This document shows positions 39,487-52,519 of a stretch of 64,000 nucleotides of DNA, piece by piece. Each line of letters begins with the position of its first letter. The first letter of the stretch is position 1. Made by a program: the position numbers and the translations under genes. The notes under the pieces are model-generated. The model was not told the origin of the DNA. It saw only the letters and a list, made by a program, of their open reading frames with translations, and ran no database searches. Source of the stretch: Hirudo medicinalis (lineage: Eukaryota > Annelida > Clitellata > Hirudinida > Hirudinidae); NCBI GenBank assembly GCA_011800805.1, contig MPNW01000462.1, positions 45,187 to 109,186 of the forward strand. The letters are read 5' to 3'.

Positions 39487-41850
39487 TCAGTCAACATTAA
39501 TCGTCAAACATCCTGTGTCCTCAACAGTTGGTTTGCTCGGTGTGGTCTGGATGCTGACATCTTTAATTTGTTCATAACCTAAATAAATAGATTGTTGCAT
39601 CATGTTAACCAGAGAAGCGTATAAGCCGTTTTGTATTATGTAATATTAACTTCTTGATGGTCGTTTATGTATTACTAATAATGTGCAAGACGAATTTAGA
39701 ATTTCCAGGTTAGTATGCATTGGTTCACATATTTACATACGACGTAGATTAAAAAGTTACCTTTCATGGCCAGCGATGTTTTGGCACGGTCATCATCAAT
39801 AAATAGGGCAGAAAATAGGAAGAATGCCCCTCCAAGGACACTGACAAAACATGTCAAGTAGAGAGATGATTGAAGACTCGTGAAGTCCCTGATGACTCCC
39901 ATTTGACCTCCTGATTTTTTAATACTGTCTGAAATCTGCAATAAAGAAATGCTTTTAGCTTGTATTACCAGAAATTCAGCTTTCAGAAACACGTTTATCA
40001 ACTCACAAATCCAAGTAAGGTGGGACTCCCGGCGTCTCCAAGGGCGTGGGAGAGCAATATTTGAAGAGAGTTTGCCGTCGACCGTCTTGTCGGAACGACC
40101 AAGTACTACGAAAACACATTGTGAACTTACAAAATAACAAAAATTAAAAAAAAACAAACTTGCAAATTACCAACCAGTGTCATATCAGAAACTAAAGCCC
40201 AGTTGAGGAACATCAAGGTTTCAGCAACAAAAATGGAGACCTAGAAAAAGAAGAAAACCATCTCAATAAATGTGGTGAAAGTTGAAATTGAAGCAAGTCT
40301 TTCTTACAAAAGTGATGACAACGTTGAATTTTGAGATTGTGATAGCCACATATAGACATGGGCCACTAGCAAGCAACCCAAATGCACAGATAAAGGGATC
40401 GGCCTTCGATGTAACTTTCCTTAAAACGCTTGAACCGTAAGAACCTATGAGGACTCCCAAAATGCCAGCCAGGCATGTGATGGCTCCAAATGCCATCGAC
40501 ACACTGCATGAAAAGTTAGTGTAATATTTCGGAAATAGTCATAGAGAAACATCGTAAAGATATATTTACGTGGAGTCATGGACTTCTCTGTTCTGGACGA
40601 TTACAGAAAAGTACACGTACAGAGGTGCCCAGAGAGCAAGGGCTCCCGTGACGAAGGCGACACAAGTGACGCCAAATGATGTGAGCAAGTAAGTCTTACT
40701 GAAAATTAATCATTAACACCCATTACATCGTATTCAATAAAATTATCATCATAAACTTTAAAAATGAAGACGTCTACTTGTGGAGTAAGTATTTCACATC
40801 TTCCAGCCAACTCGTGGTCTCTATGTGGTTGCTTTGGTCAGCTGCCCCTCTAGGGGGATCCAGGACAAATAGGAGAACCAGGAATGTGCATAATAAGCCA
40901 AATACGGGAGTTACCTGTGTTTCATTAAATTAATGACGTCGTGAAATATGCGACTGAGTGCTTATTATTTTTCACAACTAACCCTAAGTGCCCATTGCCA
41001 AGCTCCGAAAAGATCGGCTATCTTCGAGCCAACCATGTAACCAAGGCCACTTTAACGTAAACGAAAAGGAACAATTTGGCAAATGGATGATCTTAAAGTT
41101 TCTAAAAGTTTTCAAAACACTGACCTCCCCAAAGGCACAGCAAAGTAGTATACAGAAAGGGCCTTTGTTCTTGAGCCATCACTGAACAGGTCGGCAATAA
41201 TTGTGGGTGCTACAGTGGAATAACTTGCTTCTCCAATACCTATCAATGCCCTCAGGAAAAGAAAGCCATAGAAACCCTATAACAGGAAACGCGATGTCAT
41301 TTTGGGTCTAGAGTTTTTAAAGTCTGAGAACATACGTTGGAATCAACAAAGGAACTGCCAAGAGTGGACAATGACCAGAAGGCAATGCCTCCTGCTAAGA
41401 TCAGCTTCCTACTATATCTGTCTCCGAGGTAGCCAAAGACTGGCGACAAAATCATGTAACTCAATATAAATATTGTGGTTAGTAGTCCAATTTGTGTGTC
41501 AGATATGTTGTAAAAGTTTTTCACTTTCAAAAGTACACCTGAAATCATCAATTATAAATTACCTGCATATCGATATCTCGGCAAAAAATAAATTTAAATA
41601 TTTCTTGTCTATCTTAAGACTTCGAAGGACCCATTTCATTAACTTATTAACCTCATATTACGCGTTCTTATCTAATTAATACGTAATCATGTAAATAAAT
41701 TTTATTAGCATGTTACTAATTTGATATAATTCTAATTCTAATTCTTAACAATTCCTACGAGTAGGTCCTACCTGCGACAGAGAACCTGTCCATATAATTT
41801 AACAGGTTCACGCATGTCAGGATTGAAACTGTCAGTTGCTTGCGCATCTT
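39487..41850 (-). CDS. SPNS: Spinster-family major facilitator transporter (SPNS1/2-like)
   Basis: Eleven exons on the minus strand: 41772-41850, 41336-41538, 41125-41276, 40983-41049, 40778-40914, 40570-40698, 40308-40503, 40175-40240, 40007-40105, 39761-39935, 39487-39578. All phases close; 463 residues follow the first in-frame ATG (41847). Signatures include [12 protein letters not shown] in TM1, the MFS loop [47 protein letters not shown] and the C-terminal [19 protein letters not shown]. Spinster proteins export lysophospholipids (SPNS1, lysosome) or sphingosine-1-phosphate (SPNS2, plasma membrane). The reading frame continues upstream of the ATG to a splice acceptor, and relatives have about 50 more N-terminal residues, so a 5' exon probably remains unidentified between 41850 and the THOC5 start. 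Confidence 0.92.
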
Positions 41851-42974
41851 CTGAGGCAAAGATAATAGTTATTTTGGTAAAAACGTCCCCTTAGTCCCCT
41901 TAGATCGCCTGTTCAAAAGGCGGAACCTGCAAGCAAGCATGGTTGATATGATCACAGGGTCTAGATGACGATGAATAAAAGATTTTTAGATCTTAAAAAA
42001 ATTTAATTTCACAATTGCAATTTTAATTTCCAATTGATTTCATCGATTACCCAAGTAAAGATGTAGATTGAATGCCCCAACTATGACATGTCTAAAAAAT
42101 CCGACAGAAAGAAGGCAAGTGGGAACTGTTCCAGTCGAATGCTAAATGTTAAGATCCATTCAAACGTAATTATATGTAGTTTATTAATACACCATCAACT
42201 GCCAAATGAATTTCCTATTTTATTCCGTCGTAAATGCTACACAAGCCGACATAAAGGTAGACTACGAAAGAGTACTAAACTTTAGCCTATTATATTCTGA
42301 GGCTTATTTAAACTCTGGTTTTAATTTGTTGAATCCAATTAAAATAATTACAAGGGGTTAGTCAAATGACTGGGAGACCACTTGAAACTCTCAAACTTTT
42401 GATCTAAAGCATTCACATTTAAATTTGACGTGTTGTACTGATAATCACGATATCAATTAATATAATTATATAGGTTTTTATGCAGATAAGTTACGCATTT
42501 TAAATAGATTTTTATTGATGATTGAAATAAAATATAAGACATGTTAAGAATTGATTGAGATATTATTAAATTAAAATTAATATTATTAATGTTAATTTTG
42601 TTGATTTTTGTATATCCACGATTTAATTTCACGATGTAATGCAATTTATTTTCATTGAAATTTAAATTGTAAATAGGCAAATTTAATTCAATCTCACATC
42701 TCTCTCTGTTTAAATCATATTATTTTAAAAACTATAAAATGTACTCTTTCTTCAAAATCGTGTTGTTTTAAAAATTATAAAAATTCTCTTAAATAAAGTT
42801 ATTTTTGATATTATATTACCAACACAACACACAAGCACTTTCATATATTCAATGCTATATCAGCAGATTGTTTGTAAATAAGGAGTTCGGCGGAGTTCGG
42901 AGTTTGCAGCGATAATTTGCTTCCATTGGATCGTACAAAAACCCAATTTGATCACATTAAATCATTCGCTGACC
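41851..42974. promoter_or_regulatory. Divergent intergenic region between SPNS-like and THOC5
   Basis: The two flanking genes are read away from each other and about 1.1 kb separates their recognised coding exons, so both promoters must lie here unless a 5' exon of SPNS intervenes. The DNA is AT-rich and I recognise no specific core promoter element. Confidence 0.4.
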
Positions 42975-45900
42975 ATGTCTAGCAAGCACTCTCGTGATGA
43001 TGATGTTGACGATCAGGTTGAGAAGAAGAGACGACGTGTTGTCACGCCGGCTAAATCCTCGGAGAAGATGATGGCCTCTGATAAAGTCGATACTAAAATG
43101 GTTTTTTTTAATTTAATTTTATTGCCGAAAGTTATTGTATGCTGTTGTTGATGTGTTGGCTCTTCATATAATTTTATTTTACATCTTTAACTTAAAAAAT
43201 ATTTATTTTAAATTCATCAAGTATTTTTTTTCTGTCTTTTGTTTTTCAAAAATACAGTACTGCATTTTTCTTACATTTGATATGCTTAAAAATTAAGTCG
43301 TGCTGAATGATTATCCCTTTAGCTTTCCAAACATCAATTTAGACCAAAGCAAGTTGTAAAGTGGAAATCATGTAATTGACTCTTAGCTGAGAAATTACGC
43401 AAATTTAATTTCATATTTATATTTCACTTAATACATTCAATAAGTTGATATAGCTTCAAAAAAAAGTTCATTCATTAGATAACAAGCAATTAGTTTGAAT
43501 AAACACAATCTTCCAGACTGCCAGGGTGCTTTTCCATGCCGAAGAGAACGAGGTCCTGCAGAGAGATGCCAACGAGGACATCAACATTCACAAGGAAGTC
43601 GTGGATGAAATCCAATCCATCATGTTGAGGATTCACGACATCAAGAAGTCCAATCTTTCTGTGGAGAAGGTAATTTGAGGCCACAATTGGAGATGAACTT
43701 GGATGAAAATCATCAATTTATTATTAATTACTCATAATAATTTTTCATTTATTTTTGTATTTATGTTTTGCAAGACAAGCATTATTTTTAATACGTGCGA
43801 TGTTTATTTAAATTTGATTTTAATCGGCATCTCGAAGAAAAAGGCGTCTATTGAGAAATTGAAGAATGATGCCATCTTGCATTTCGTGTCCCTCAAGAGG
43901 TTGAACAGGATGGGGCACCTCAGAACCAAGAGGATCAGAGAAGTCACCCAAGAGGTACCTAATTACTCCTGATGATGATGATGATGATGACTGGTAATGG
44001 CCTTGATGATGATGATAATGGTTGTGATTAGATGATGATCATTTCAATGAGTGGTACCTCATTACTCCTGATGATGATAACTGGTGATAGCCTTGATGAT
44101 GACAATAATTATGATTGATGATGATCATTTCAATGATTGGTAACTAATTACTCCTGATGATGATGACTGGCGATAGCCTTGATGATGATAATGATTACGA
44201 TTTGATGATGATCATTTCAATGAGTGATGATGGCCTTAGCGACGACACCTGGTGATGGCCTAGATAGTGATTAAGACATGATGATGATCATTTCGACGAG
44301 TGACGACGGCCTCGTCGATGATTTTGTAGGCGAAACAAAAGGTGGACCGAAAGCAGCTCTCCCTTCAGAACCTCTTGTACGAATTGATGCACCTGCAGAG
44401 GGAGATTTCAAAATGCGTTCAATTCAAGTCGGTCCATGCATTCGTTAATGAAGTTTTTAGCATAAATCATTCGTCGTAACGTCACACGCCTAATTGTTTA
44501 TTCGTCACGTCTTCATGAATATTAATTACCTATAATAGAATAACCGGCCAGTGTTTACACACGCTTTTGTTATTTTCGAATGTAGTCGAGATTTATGTCG
44601 ATGCGATAATTTATGCGAGAGATTGTAACAGTATAATTAAGAAATAATCTATCGATCGACGATGACAGATCCATGGACGAGGAGATCTCCCTCGTGTCGC
44701 AGGAAGAATTTCTCGAGGTCGTGCCGAAGGAGATCTCGGAGCAGGTCCGTTGTTTTGTTGTTTCGTTGTTGGCGGTGATTTGTTGTTTTGTTGTTGGTGG
44801 TGTTTTGTTGTTTTGTTGTTGGTGGTGTTTTGTTGTTTTGTTGTTGGTGAAACGTAAACGTGACTGATCGTGCGACTGGTGGTGATTGGATGTTTGGGAG
44901 AAATTACCGTTCGAAGATCGGACATTTCAGCGTTTGTGTGGATGTTTATAAGGAATATTTATTTCATTGAAACGTTTTATAAGTTGTTTTATAAGATTGT
45001 TGTTTATTAATATTATTATTATTATTATTATTATTGTCGTTGTTATTATTTCATGATGATGTAATGTTGTTGTTAATACAGTTATTATTAAACTTATTAT
45101 CATTAATATAAATGTAACACTAATCGTTCAACACCTAATTGACTTGCAGCTCTTAAAGGAGAACGATGCTCACAAGATGATGGTCGCAAGATTGGATTGG
45201 GAACTCAAAGAAAGGAAAGCGTTAGTTTCACTTTCAGTTCCTCATCGACGACGTTTATTAATCTCTAGGCAACGATAATGATAATTATAATATACTAATT
45301 AAAAAAACAATATTAATAATGAATACAATATTGAATGGTTGGAAGCCAAATGATATTAATGATAAGCACTCTAGCACAGGTGATACTTATTTTAACCGGT
45401 CGACACTTGATAATCCGATGACTTCTTCGACTGCTTAATATTCAAACGAGTCTTCGTTAAATATTCGCACATTCGCAGCCTCTCGGCCAAGTATGCAGAT
45501 TCGTTGAAGAGCAAGGAGGCCATGGAGAAGGAGATTGAAAAATTGAAGATGAATTTGAAGAGCCTCAGTCCGATGCTGAGTGCCGTCTTGGAGGTTCGTG
45601 CGTCTTTGCGACGATGTGTTTTGCTTCGATGCTCATGTTAATGAGTGTATTTTCTTTGTTTACGTTGAGGTTAAGATAAAATATTATTGCAACCTTTCAC
45701 TCGAATAAAATGAAATTCTCCGATCGATATGTTTCAGACAATGAATAATAATAATCGACATGATCGGGGTATGGTCGGCTCGGTGGGTTGCATTCCTGCA
45801 TGCGACTTTAAAAACAAGGTCGCAACCTGGCCCGCACCTATTACCCCTCAGGAGTGGTGCCCTGCCCTATAAATGGGAGGGCAATCGTAGTTAATTAGAA

Positions 45901-48900
45901 ATTATTTAATTAATAATTACAAATATATAGTTAATTCCTAAAACTTTGCTTGCTTCAACTTTTCCAGTCTACAAAGCCCATCCAGGATCACCTGGAGATG
46001 CCTTTCCAGGACAACGAGAGCAAGCAGAAGGTGGCTAACCACCTTCCTCCACCTCTCTACTTTCTCTTCATCCAGGCTTCATCCTATGGAAAAGCTTGCG
46101 GTCTGTAGACATTTTGTGTGTCCCAATAGGCACTGAATGATAAATTTAGCAATAATCATAATGTTTATTATTATCGTTGTTGTAAATTATGGTTTATATA
46201 TAGCATTGATTTGAATTCAATAATACAGCATTCCGATCTTTCGTTTGTCGTCGGTAACACTTAAGTGCAGACTAAATGGTCAGCTCGAGACGACGTCGCA
46301 GTTTTGTAATGTCGAATGCGAGCGCTACAATGTCGTTCACCCTGGCATTTATCTTTAGAAACCATTTTACTTTTGTGTCGAATGACTTTTACTAATTCTA
46401 ATGTCAGACAAGGATGTGTCCGTGGAGATCGTGGGGGACGTCGAGTTGGCACATTCCATCGAGAAGATCGATTCTCCGACCGGTCGGTAAATTCTCGAGA
46501 TGTCGAACGAACAAATGAATGAATGAATGACTCTGAATAAATACGGACGAATGTGAATGGAATTAATGAATGTGAATGGAATGAATGAATTATTGTCATG
46601 GATGGTTCAATTGAGAAGTTATCTTAGAGTAACTGTTGCATTGAACTTCTTCAATGATCACAAATGTTTGTTTGTCAGACTATTTAGATATTATTTTCAT
46701 TTGTTAAGTTACATTTTTTTCCACATTGTTCTCGAATGGTGATCATTTATAGAGACAAATTATCTACGCACGAATATTGATTTTTATTGAACTTATTCTC
46801 GAAGACGTGGAGACCGACAGCGACGAGGAGTCCGAGGCGACGAACAAGGTGAGGACATCGTTCACCGTCGTTTTTTTGTCATTCGCTGTCGACTTAATTC
46901 ATTTTCAAAATCGTGCTCATCGTTGTCGTCATCACCACCACATTACTCGTTAATGTTGTTGCCATGAAACTGTTATAACGACAATGATCGTTATCATAAC
47001 CAGGTGCACAGAAGGTCGACGACCGACTCAAGACTCACCAAGAAACAGGAGCAACTCCTCAAGAGGCACCCTCTCACTGTCAACCTGGTTGTCACCAGTA
47101 AAGGTCGGCACTCGGTTCACCTTCCTTTCCACTGCTTTCAAATCCAGTATCCGGTCGCCAGAGCAATCATTCATCACCATTGCCAACAAAACCCCCACCA
47201 CCATTGTTATCATAACCATCATCATTGTCATCATAACCAACACCATTGCCATCATCATCACCACCAATCGACTACCTGTCGAGACAATTTAAATTAAACA
47301 TCTTCCTCTTCCAGGCAAAGGATCAGTTACCCTTTCCTTCCAGCACCTGGTGAACCTCGAGTTTGTCGTTGCTTCTGCCACCGTCCAAGTCAAGCAAGAG
47401 AGCTACCGCAAGAACTCGGATGGGCCGGAGTCCGCCAACAGCCCCTCAAAACTGATGAAGGACCTGTTCGAGCCCCTCCTCTTTCTGGACTGCCTGTACG
47501 ACGACGATGACGACGGAGAGGAAACGCCCAATCCCGAGAATGTCTTCAAGCTGGCCAAGCTAGGGTGGGTCGTTGGGTTGTGAATTGTTCTTTCTACGAG
47601 GGATTGTAATGGCCGGAGAGTTTTGAATGTGCTTGTGGTCTTAAGAAAATATTTTTCAGCCTGATTATCAACATTATTGTTGTTGTTCTTGGCACCTTGT
47701 AAATTAACAATTACTGTTATTGTCTTAATTTATTCAAAAGCATTTTCATTGGCCAGGATAACCGACCTAGCCACTCACCTCAAGGGTGTCGGCCGGCCCT
47801 ACAGATGGGTGCAGAAGCTCTGCGGCCTCCAGAGCCTCACGGCATCGAACTCCCTGTCGAACGGGGATTCCTCGATGGTGGCCACTCAGAAGAGGAAGGT
47901 CAGCAACATCGAGGAACTGGTTGAGTCTCTCAAGAAGAGATTCAACAACAGACTCGAGCTCTTCAGGCAGCTCGACGTCTTGGGTGAGTGCTTGCATTAC
48001 TTTCTACTTTTTGTTACATCTTAACGCTTAAAAATAATAATAATGACTATTATTAATAGTAATATATATTATATAATAATCATTATAATCATAATAAATG
48101 ATTATTATTAATAGTAATATATATTATATAATAATCACATTCATCCATTTATTTATTATTATTACCATTTATTATGATGAATTTATTATTGATATTAAAT
48201 CATCTTCGGTTGTAATGATTGCAACGACAACAGCAATTTCAGTTGTTATGCGACATTCACGACGTGTTGTTTGCTTGTTTGTTTGCGACGTTGCGAGCGA
48301 TTGCAGGTGTCACTGAAACTTTCAAAGAGTTTGTTGTTATTGCTAGCAATATTGTTATTGACATTATTGTTGTTGTTATTATTGTTGTTGTTGTTATTGT
48401 TATTATAATTGTTGTTGTTGTTGTTGACATTATTGTTGTTGTTGTTGACATTATTATTGTTGTTGTTGTTGACATTATTGTTGTTGTTGTTGGCATTATT
48501 ATTGTTGTTGTTGTTGTTGACATTATTGTTGTTGTTGTTGTAGAAGGCACCAATGAGAAGCCAGCAGTGAACTGGATGACCTCCCTGAACTTCTCCAACG
48601 TCCCGAAGAAGATCTCCTCGCAACTGGTGCAGTGGAGGTCCTCGAACTACGACGAGTTCTCGGTGATTAAATATTAATAATTTATCGAGTAATCACATAT
48701 TATTGATTAAGTGTCATTAAATGGAGCATTAATCAATAATTTTTAATTACAATTATATTAATGAAATGTTATTAAATATATTATTGATTAAATATTAATA
48801 GTGGTAATGATGGCTACGGACCTTTCATGATAACGATCCTGATGATGATGATGATGATAATTTGTACGATGTATTTCTTGCTCATCAGAATTCACCAATC

Positions 48901-50099
48901 ACTAAGAATGTCGTCGACTGCGAACTTGCATGCAACAAGGACTTCTTCTTCTACGGAGTTTTGGAGAGGACGACCTCCGCGAACGGCAGCAGGTCGGAGG
49001 GCAGGGACGAAGACAAGGCCACCATGAGCTTCTTCCTGGTCATCAACCCGGACTACCCCAACTCGCTGCCCCTGTTTTGCATCAAAGTCAACTGGGGCAG
49101 TGTCGAAAGGTCCGCTCTGAACCACGAGGACATCAGAGTGAGTGGCGAGAGATAATTGGATGTTATTTGATAATATTTATAATAATTACAGATTTAAAAA
49201 TATTTTACCGACAACGATACTCACGATAATATTTATAATATTATTTATAATATTTATAACGACGACGATATTATTTGTCGATATTGTAAATGGATTTATC
49301 ATTATTTTTTACGTCCGAGCGTTGATTGCGTGTAAGCTGAAAAGCCTCAGTTTCTAATCGTTAAAATTTCACTTTTCTCGGACGATTAATTAAATTCAAT
49401 TATTTCGTTAATAATCACAGCCAATCAATCGTTTTAAAATCAATTTATCGCCCGATCGATTAATTCCTCAATAATTAATTCGTCAAGGAATTGGAGAGTT
49501 CAGTGAACTTAAGGTCGTCGAATGACCTCGACCCGAAAAACATCCTGCTGAACCAGGTGGCCCTGCTCTGCACCTGTTTCGACGTGTACCTGGAGACGGG
49601 CGGACTCGAGGGGTCGTCCAACAAAGAGGCGACCAATCTCTTTGAGGGCGACAAGTCCTACCTCAGACTGACCAGGTCTTCATAATGTTGTTAATGCAAT
49701 CGACGATTGGTTCGTAAATAACTTTTTTTACGCAAAATTACCGTAAATGTTTTGGACACCGGCTCGAGGGCTGCTAAGGGTGCTGTGGTCGTCAAGGATG
49801 GGTAGACGTTCTTAGAATTAATGTTAATGTTATTTTAACTAACAATGATGATTATGATAATGGTAGTGATGATGATGATGATGATGAAAATAATAAATTA
49901 CTTTAAGTATTAATAATAGTGATGATGATGATGATGACAATAATAATAATAATAATAATATTAATAATAATAATAATAGTAATAATAATAATAACAATAA
50001 TAATGACAATTCAACAATGGTTTTGCTTTGAACAGAGGTCCAACAAGATGCAGGCCTTACAGATACGTCTCCAAGCTTGGATTCTTTGGACACTTCTAA
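42975..50099 (+). CDS. THOC5: THO complex subunit 5 (THOC5)
   Basis: Seventeen exons encode 734 residues (human 683): 42975-43100, 43517-43669, 43838-43954, 44330-44427, 44669-44744, 45150-45220, 45479-45593, 45968-46100, 46408-46482, 46805-46848, 47004-47103, 47315-47564, 47757-47983, 48544-48662, 48889-49137, 49488-49675, 50036-50099. All phases close. The N-terminus has a basic KKRRRVV stretch like a nuclear localisation signal. A coiled-coil half follows ([48 protein letters not shown]), then [19 protein letters not shown], an acidic linker and the C-terminal fold. The last exon, 64 bp, ends in [20 protein letters not shown], matching the family's C-terminus. THOC5 is part of TREX, which couples transcription to mRNA export. 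A polyadenylation signal lies at 50180-50185. Several introns carry long trinucleotide or minisatellite repeats. Confidence 0.95.
43955..44301. repeat. Minisatellite of about 87-100 bp units in THOC5 intron 3
   Basis: Four diverging copies begin at 43955, 44054, 44140 and about 44227. Three start with GTACCT or GTAACT followed by AATTACTCCTGATGATGA, and all end near GATGATCATTTCAATGAGTG. The first copy begins exactly at the splice donor of exon 3. Confidence 0.9.
44748..44850. repeat. About 28-30-bp TTG-rich minisatellite
   Basis: Units of TTTTGTTGTTTTGTTGTTGG followed by a GTGG-type spacer repeat three to four times in THOC5 intron 5, starting right after the donor at 44745. Confidence 0.9.
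45770..45895 (+). mobile_element. tRNA-derived SINE, copy C
   Basis: The head GGTCGGCTCGGTGGGTTGCA (A-box type) is followed by AAGGTCGCAACCTGG (B-box type) and a tail ending in CCTATAAATGGGAGGGCAAT. It lies in a THOC5 intron. The overall layout matches copies A and E, while the head is closer to copy B. Confidence 0.6.
48022..48139. repeat. Duplicated AT-rich unit
   Basis: The motif ATTATTAATAGTAATATATA with its continuation to ATAATAATCA occurs twice, about 60 bp apart, in the THOC5 intron after exon 13. Confidence 0.8.
48341..48543. repeat. (TTG)n/ATTATT compound microsatellite
   Basis: Runs of TTG interrupted regularly by ACATTATT, about 200 bp long, ending at the acceptor of THOC5 exon 14 and apparently serving as its pyrimidine-rich tract. 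Confidence 0.9.
49865..50008. repeat. (GAT)n and (AAT)n tracts
   Basis: Two trinucleotide runs in the last intron of THOC5, about 30 bp from the final acceptor at 50034-50035. Confidence 0.85.
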
Positions 50100-50381
50100 T
50101 TTTTTTCATTCGTTTCTTCGTTCTGTCACTCATGCATTGAGCTGCTGTCAGCTGATTGGCTGTTTAAAGTAGAGTTATAAATAAATAAACAAACAATAAT
50201 AATACTAGTAATAATAATAATAATAATTAGAAAGGAATATCAACAACGTTCGTCGTTGATCTTTCTGAGGGTGACAGCTTTTTGGGGACTTGTACTCTGG
50301 GTGTCTGTGTAAATCATAATTATTTTTAACAAACGGATTGTCGTTTTGTTTTTAATATTGTTTTTCATATTTAATAATGTT

Positions 50382-50506
50382 GCATCAATGTAATGCATCA
50401 GTGTAATGCATCAATGTAATGCATCAGTGTAATGCATCAATGTAATGCATCAATGTAATGCATCAATGTAATGCATCAATGTAATGCATCAGTGTAGTGC
50501 GTCACT
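50382..50506. repeat. 13-bp minisatellite
   Basis: The unit GCATCAATGTAAT, alternating with GCATCAGTGTAAT, repeats about nine times head to tail downstream of THOC5. Confidence 0.93.
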
Positions 50507-50509
50507 GTC

Positions 50510-52474
50510 CGCTGAACAACATAAAATCCCGGCTCCTGTTGTTATTGTTGGTGCTGGTGCTTTGGTCGTTGTTGACTGCATTCTGCGCGGACTCGATGTT
50601 GTTGCATTCATCTGATATAAGAATCCGACGCTTGTCTATCTGCATCATCGAATTCACCGGAGTGGTGAATTAGTATAGCGCCCCTTGTTACGAGCACTTG
50701 TTGGTCGGTCATGTGCAGATGCGACGAGCACTTGGGTCACTGACGCCTTTTTGGTTCACTCAAATACTGATGTCGAAAGCAGAAATCCAGAAGGTTCACT
50801 TGACCTTTGATGAGAGAATTGATAATTTTTTGGAGAGAGAGAGTCGTGTATCGTGTTGAAATTGTGGCCATAGTTGCATCAATTGAGAGCCGAACCTTGG
50901 TATTCACTGACAGTTCTTCAAGGCCATGGCTAGCTGCTGAAAAATTGTCGATGAGGGTGTAAAGTACGCTGTTCTTTTGTAAGATGATTTCTTAGTTTAA
51001 TTTTAAGACTTAAGTTTTAAGTTTTAGTGTTACTTTGAACTTGTGGATCCACAATTTGTCAAAAGAGGTGGAGGAGTTATCAGTTCAACTCCAGAGGCAC
51101 AAGTCGAGTAAGGGTCTCTTAAGTCTGAGTTCTGTCCCTGCTGCTTGAGCCATTGGCTCCTTTGGAAAGGTACGCTTGGCACGACAACTTCGACCAGCAA
51201 CTGTGGACTTGTAAACTGTGGTAAAGTTTGAGAAGTGGTGTGGACGTGCTGATTTAAAGAATAATTTAGGACAAATAAAACTCGTTGACAAAAAAATAAC
51301 AAGAATAATAAAAATGTTAGTCACACATTTAAATTTGCTTAAAATGCTTTTAAATAAATCTGAATTAATCGCAAATCCTCTCCGACATCCTGAGACCTTG
51401 CTAAGGTTGATTATTAATTTTACGCAACCCAATCTTTATTTAGCGTTCTGCATTGAGTAGCGCACCTGTCCGTTCATTGACGCGTGAAGGCACCTTGTTT
51501 ACGTCGTTCCCTCCTTCAATCGGTCGTATCGTGTGCCGCTATGATGTTGATGTCTTCAAAGCTTGGAATAAGTTGTAGTGGTAGAAGTACTAGTTGTAGT
51601 AGTAGTATTAGTTGTTGTTGTTGTTGTTGTTGTTGCTGCTGTTGTTGTTTTAACTCTTTGGGGTGCCCCCTGGAAAGAAAGGATTATTTTTAGAAAGCAT
51701 TCAATTCGTCATTCGAACAATTCGGATTTATCTGGAGTCGAATTAGTTGAAGTATTTAATTGGTTGTTGCTTTGTTATCGTCAGCAGTATCATCATCATA
51801 ATTACCATTGTCGTTGTTGCTGTTGTTGTCGACTGTGCGTTGGACTCGTTACAGACAGACATGCAGATAGACAGACAGAAAGCGTTTATAATGAAGAACA
51901 AAGCCATTCTTCGCAGGTGATAAGCCAACCTTTCCGGTTGAAGTTTGTATCTGTCTTTGTTTTGCATGCATGTTTGAGGATTGTTGTTGATCGACAAAGG
52001 AGTTTGTTGTTTGCTGCTGTTGCTGTTGTTAGTGTTGTTATTTGTTGGCTCTCACATCCTACTACACTTCCTTCATTAAGAATTCAGCGGACGTCTTAGT
52101 GCCAACGTTGCGCAACACAAATTCGGATTATAAATTCCACATCGCCAGGTGAGCTCTGCCTAGTCAGCTCAGGTGCAGGGGAGCTAATTTCTCATGACCA
52201 GGTAGAATTAACTGTTGTTGTTGTTTTTTTTTTGTAGTGGTAAGGAATTGAAGCAGGTAGCGTTAACCTGCACGAGTGAGGCGCACCTTTAAAAACTGCT
52301 TCTAATCATTCCAATCAAGCTTGGATGTTTGAACTCAATCTTCACTTTGACTTGTTGACCTTTCAACTTCTCGACAGTCGATTAGGAGCCACAGGTTCAG
52401 AGGGGCTCTGTTGACTTCCAAATTGTTGTTAATATTTTTAATTCATTTTACTTGTTTAAATTATTATTATTATT

Positions 52475-52519
<45 letters not shown>

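Noticed and set aside
51578..52099. A 173-codon frame with Val-rich repeats.
   Set aside because: It is driven by TTG/GTT microsatellite sequence and lacks any conserved segment.
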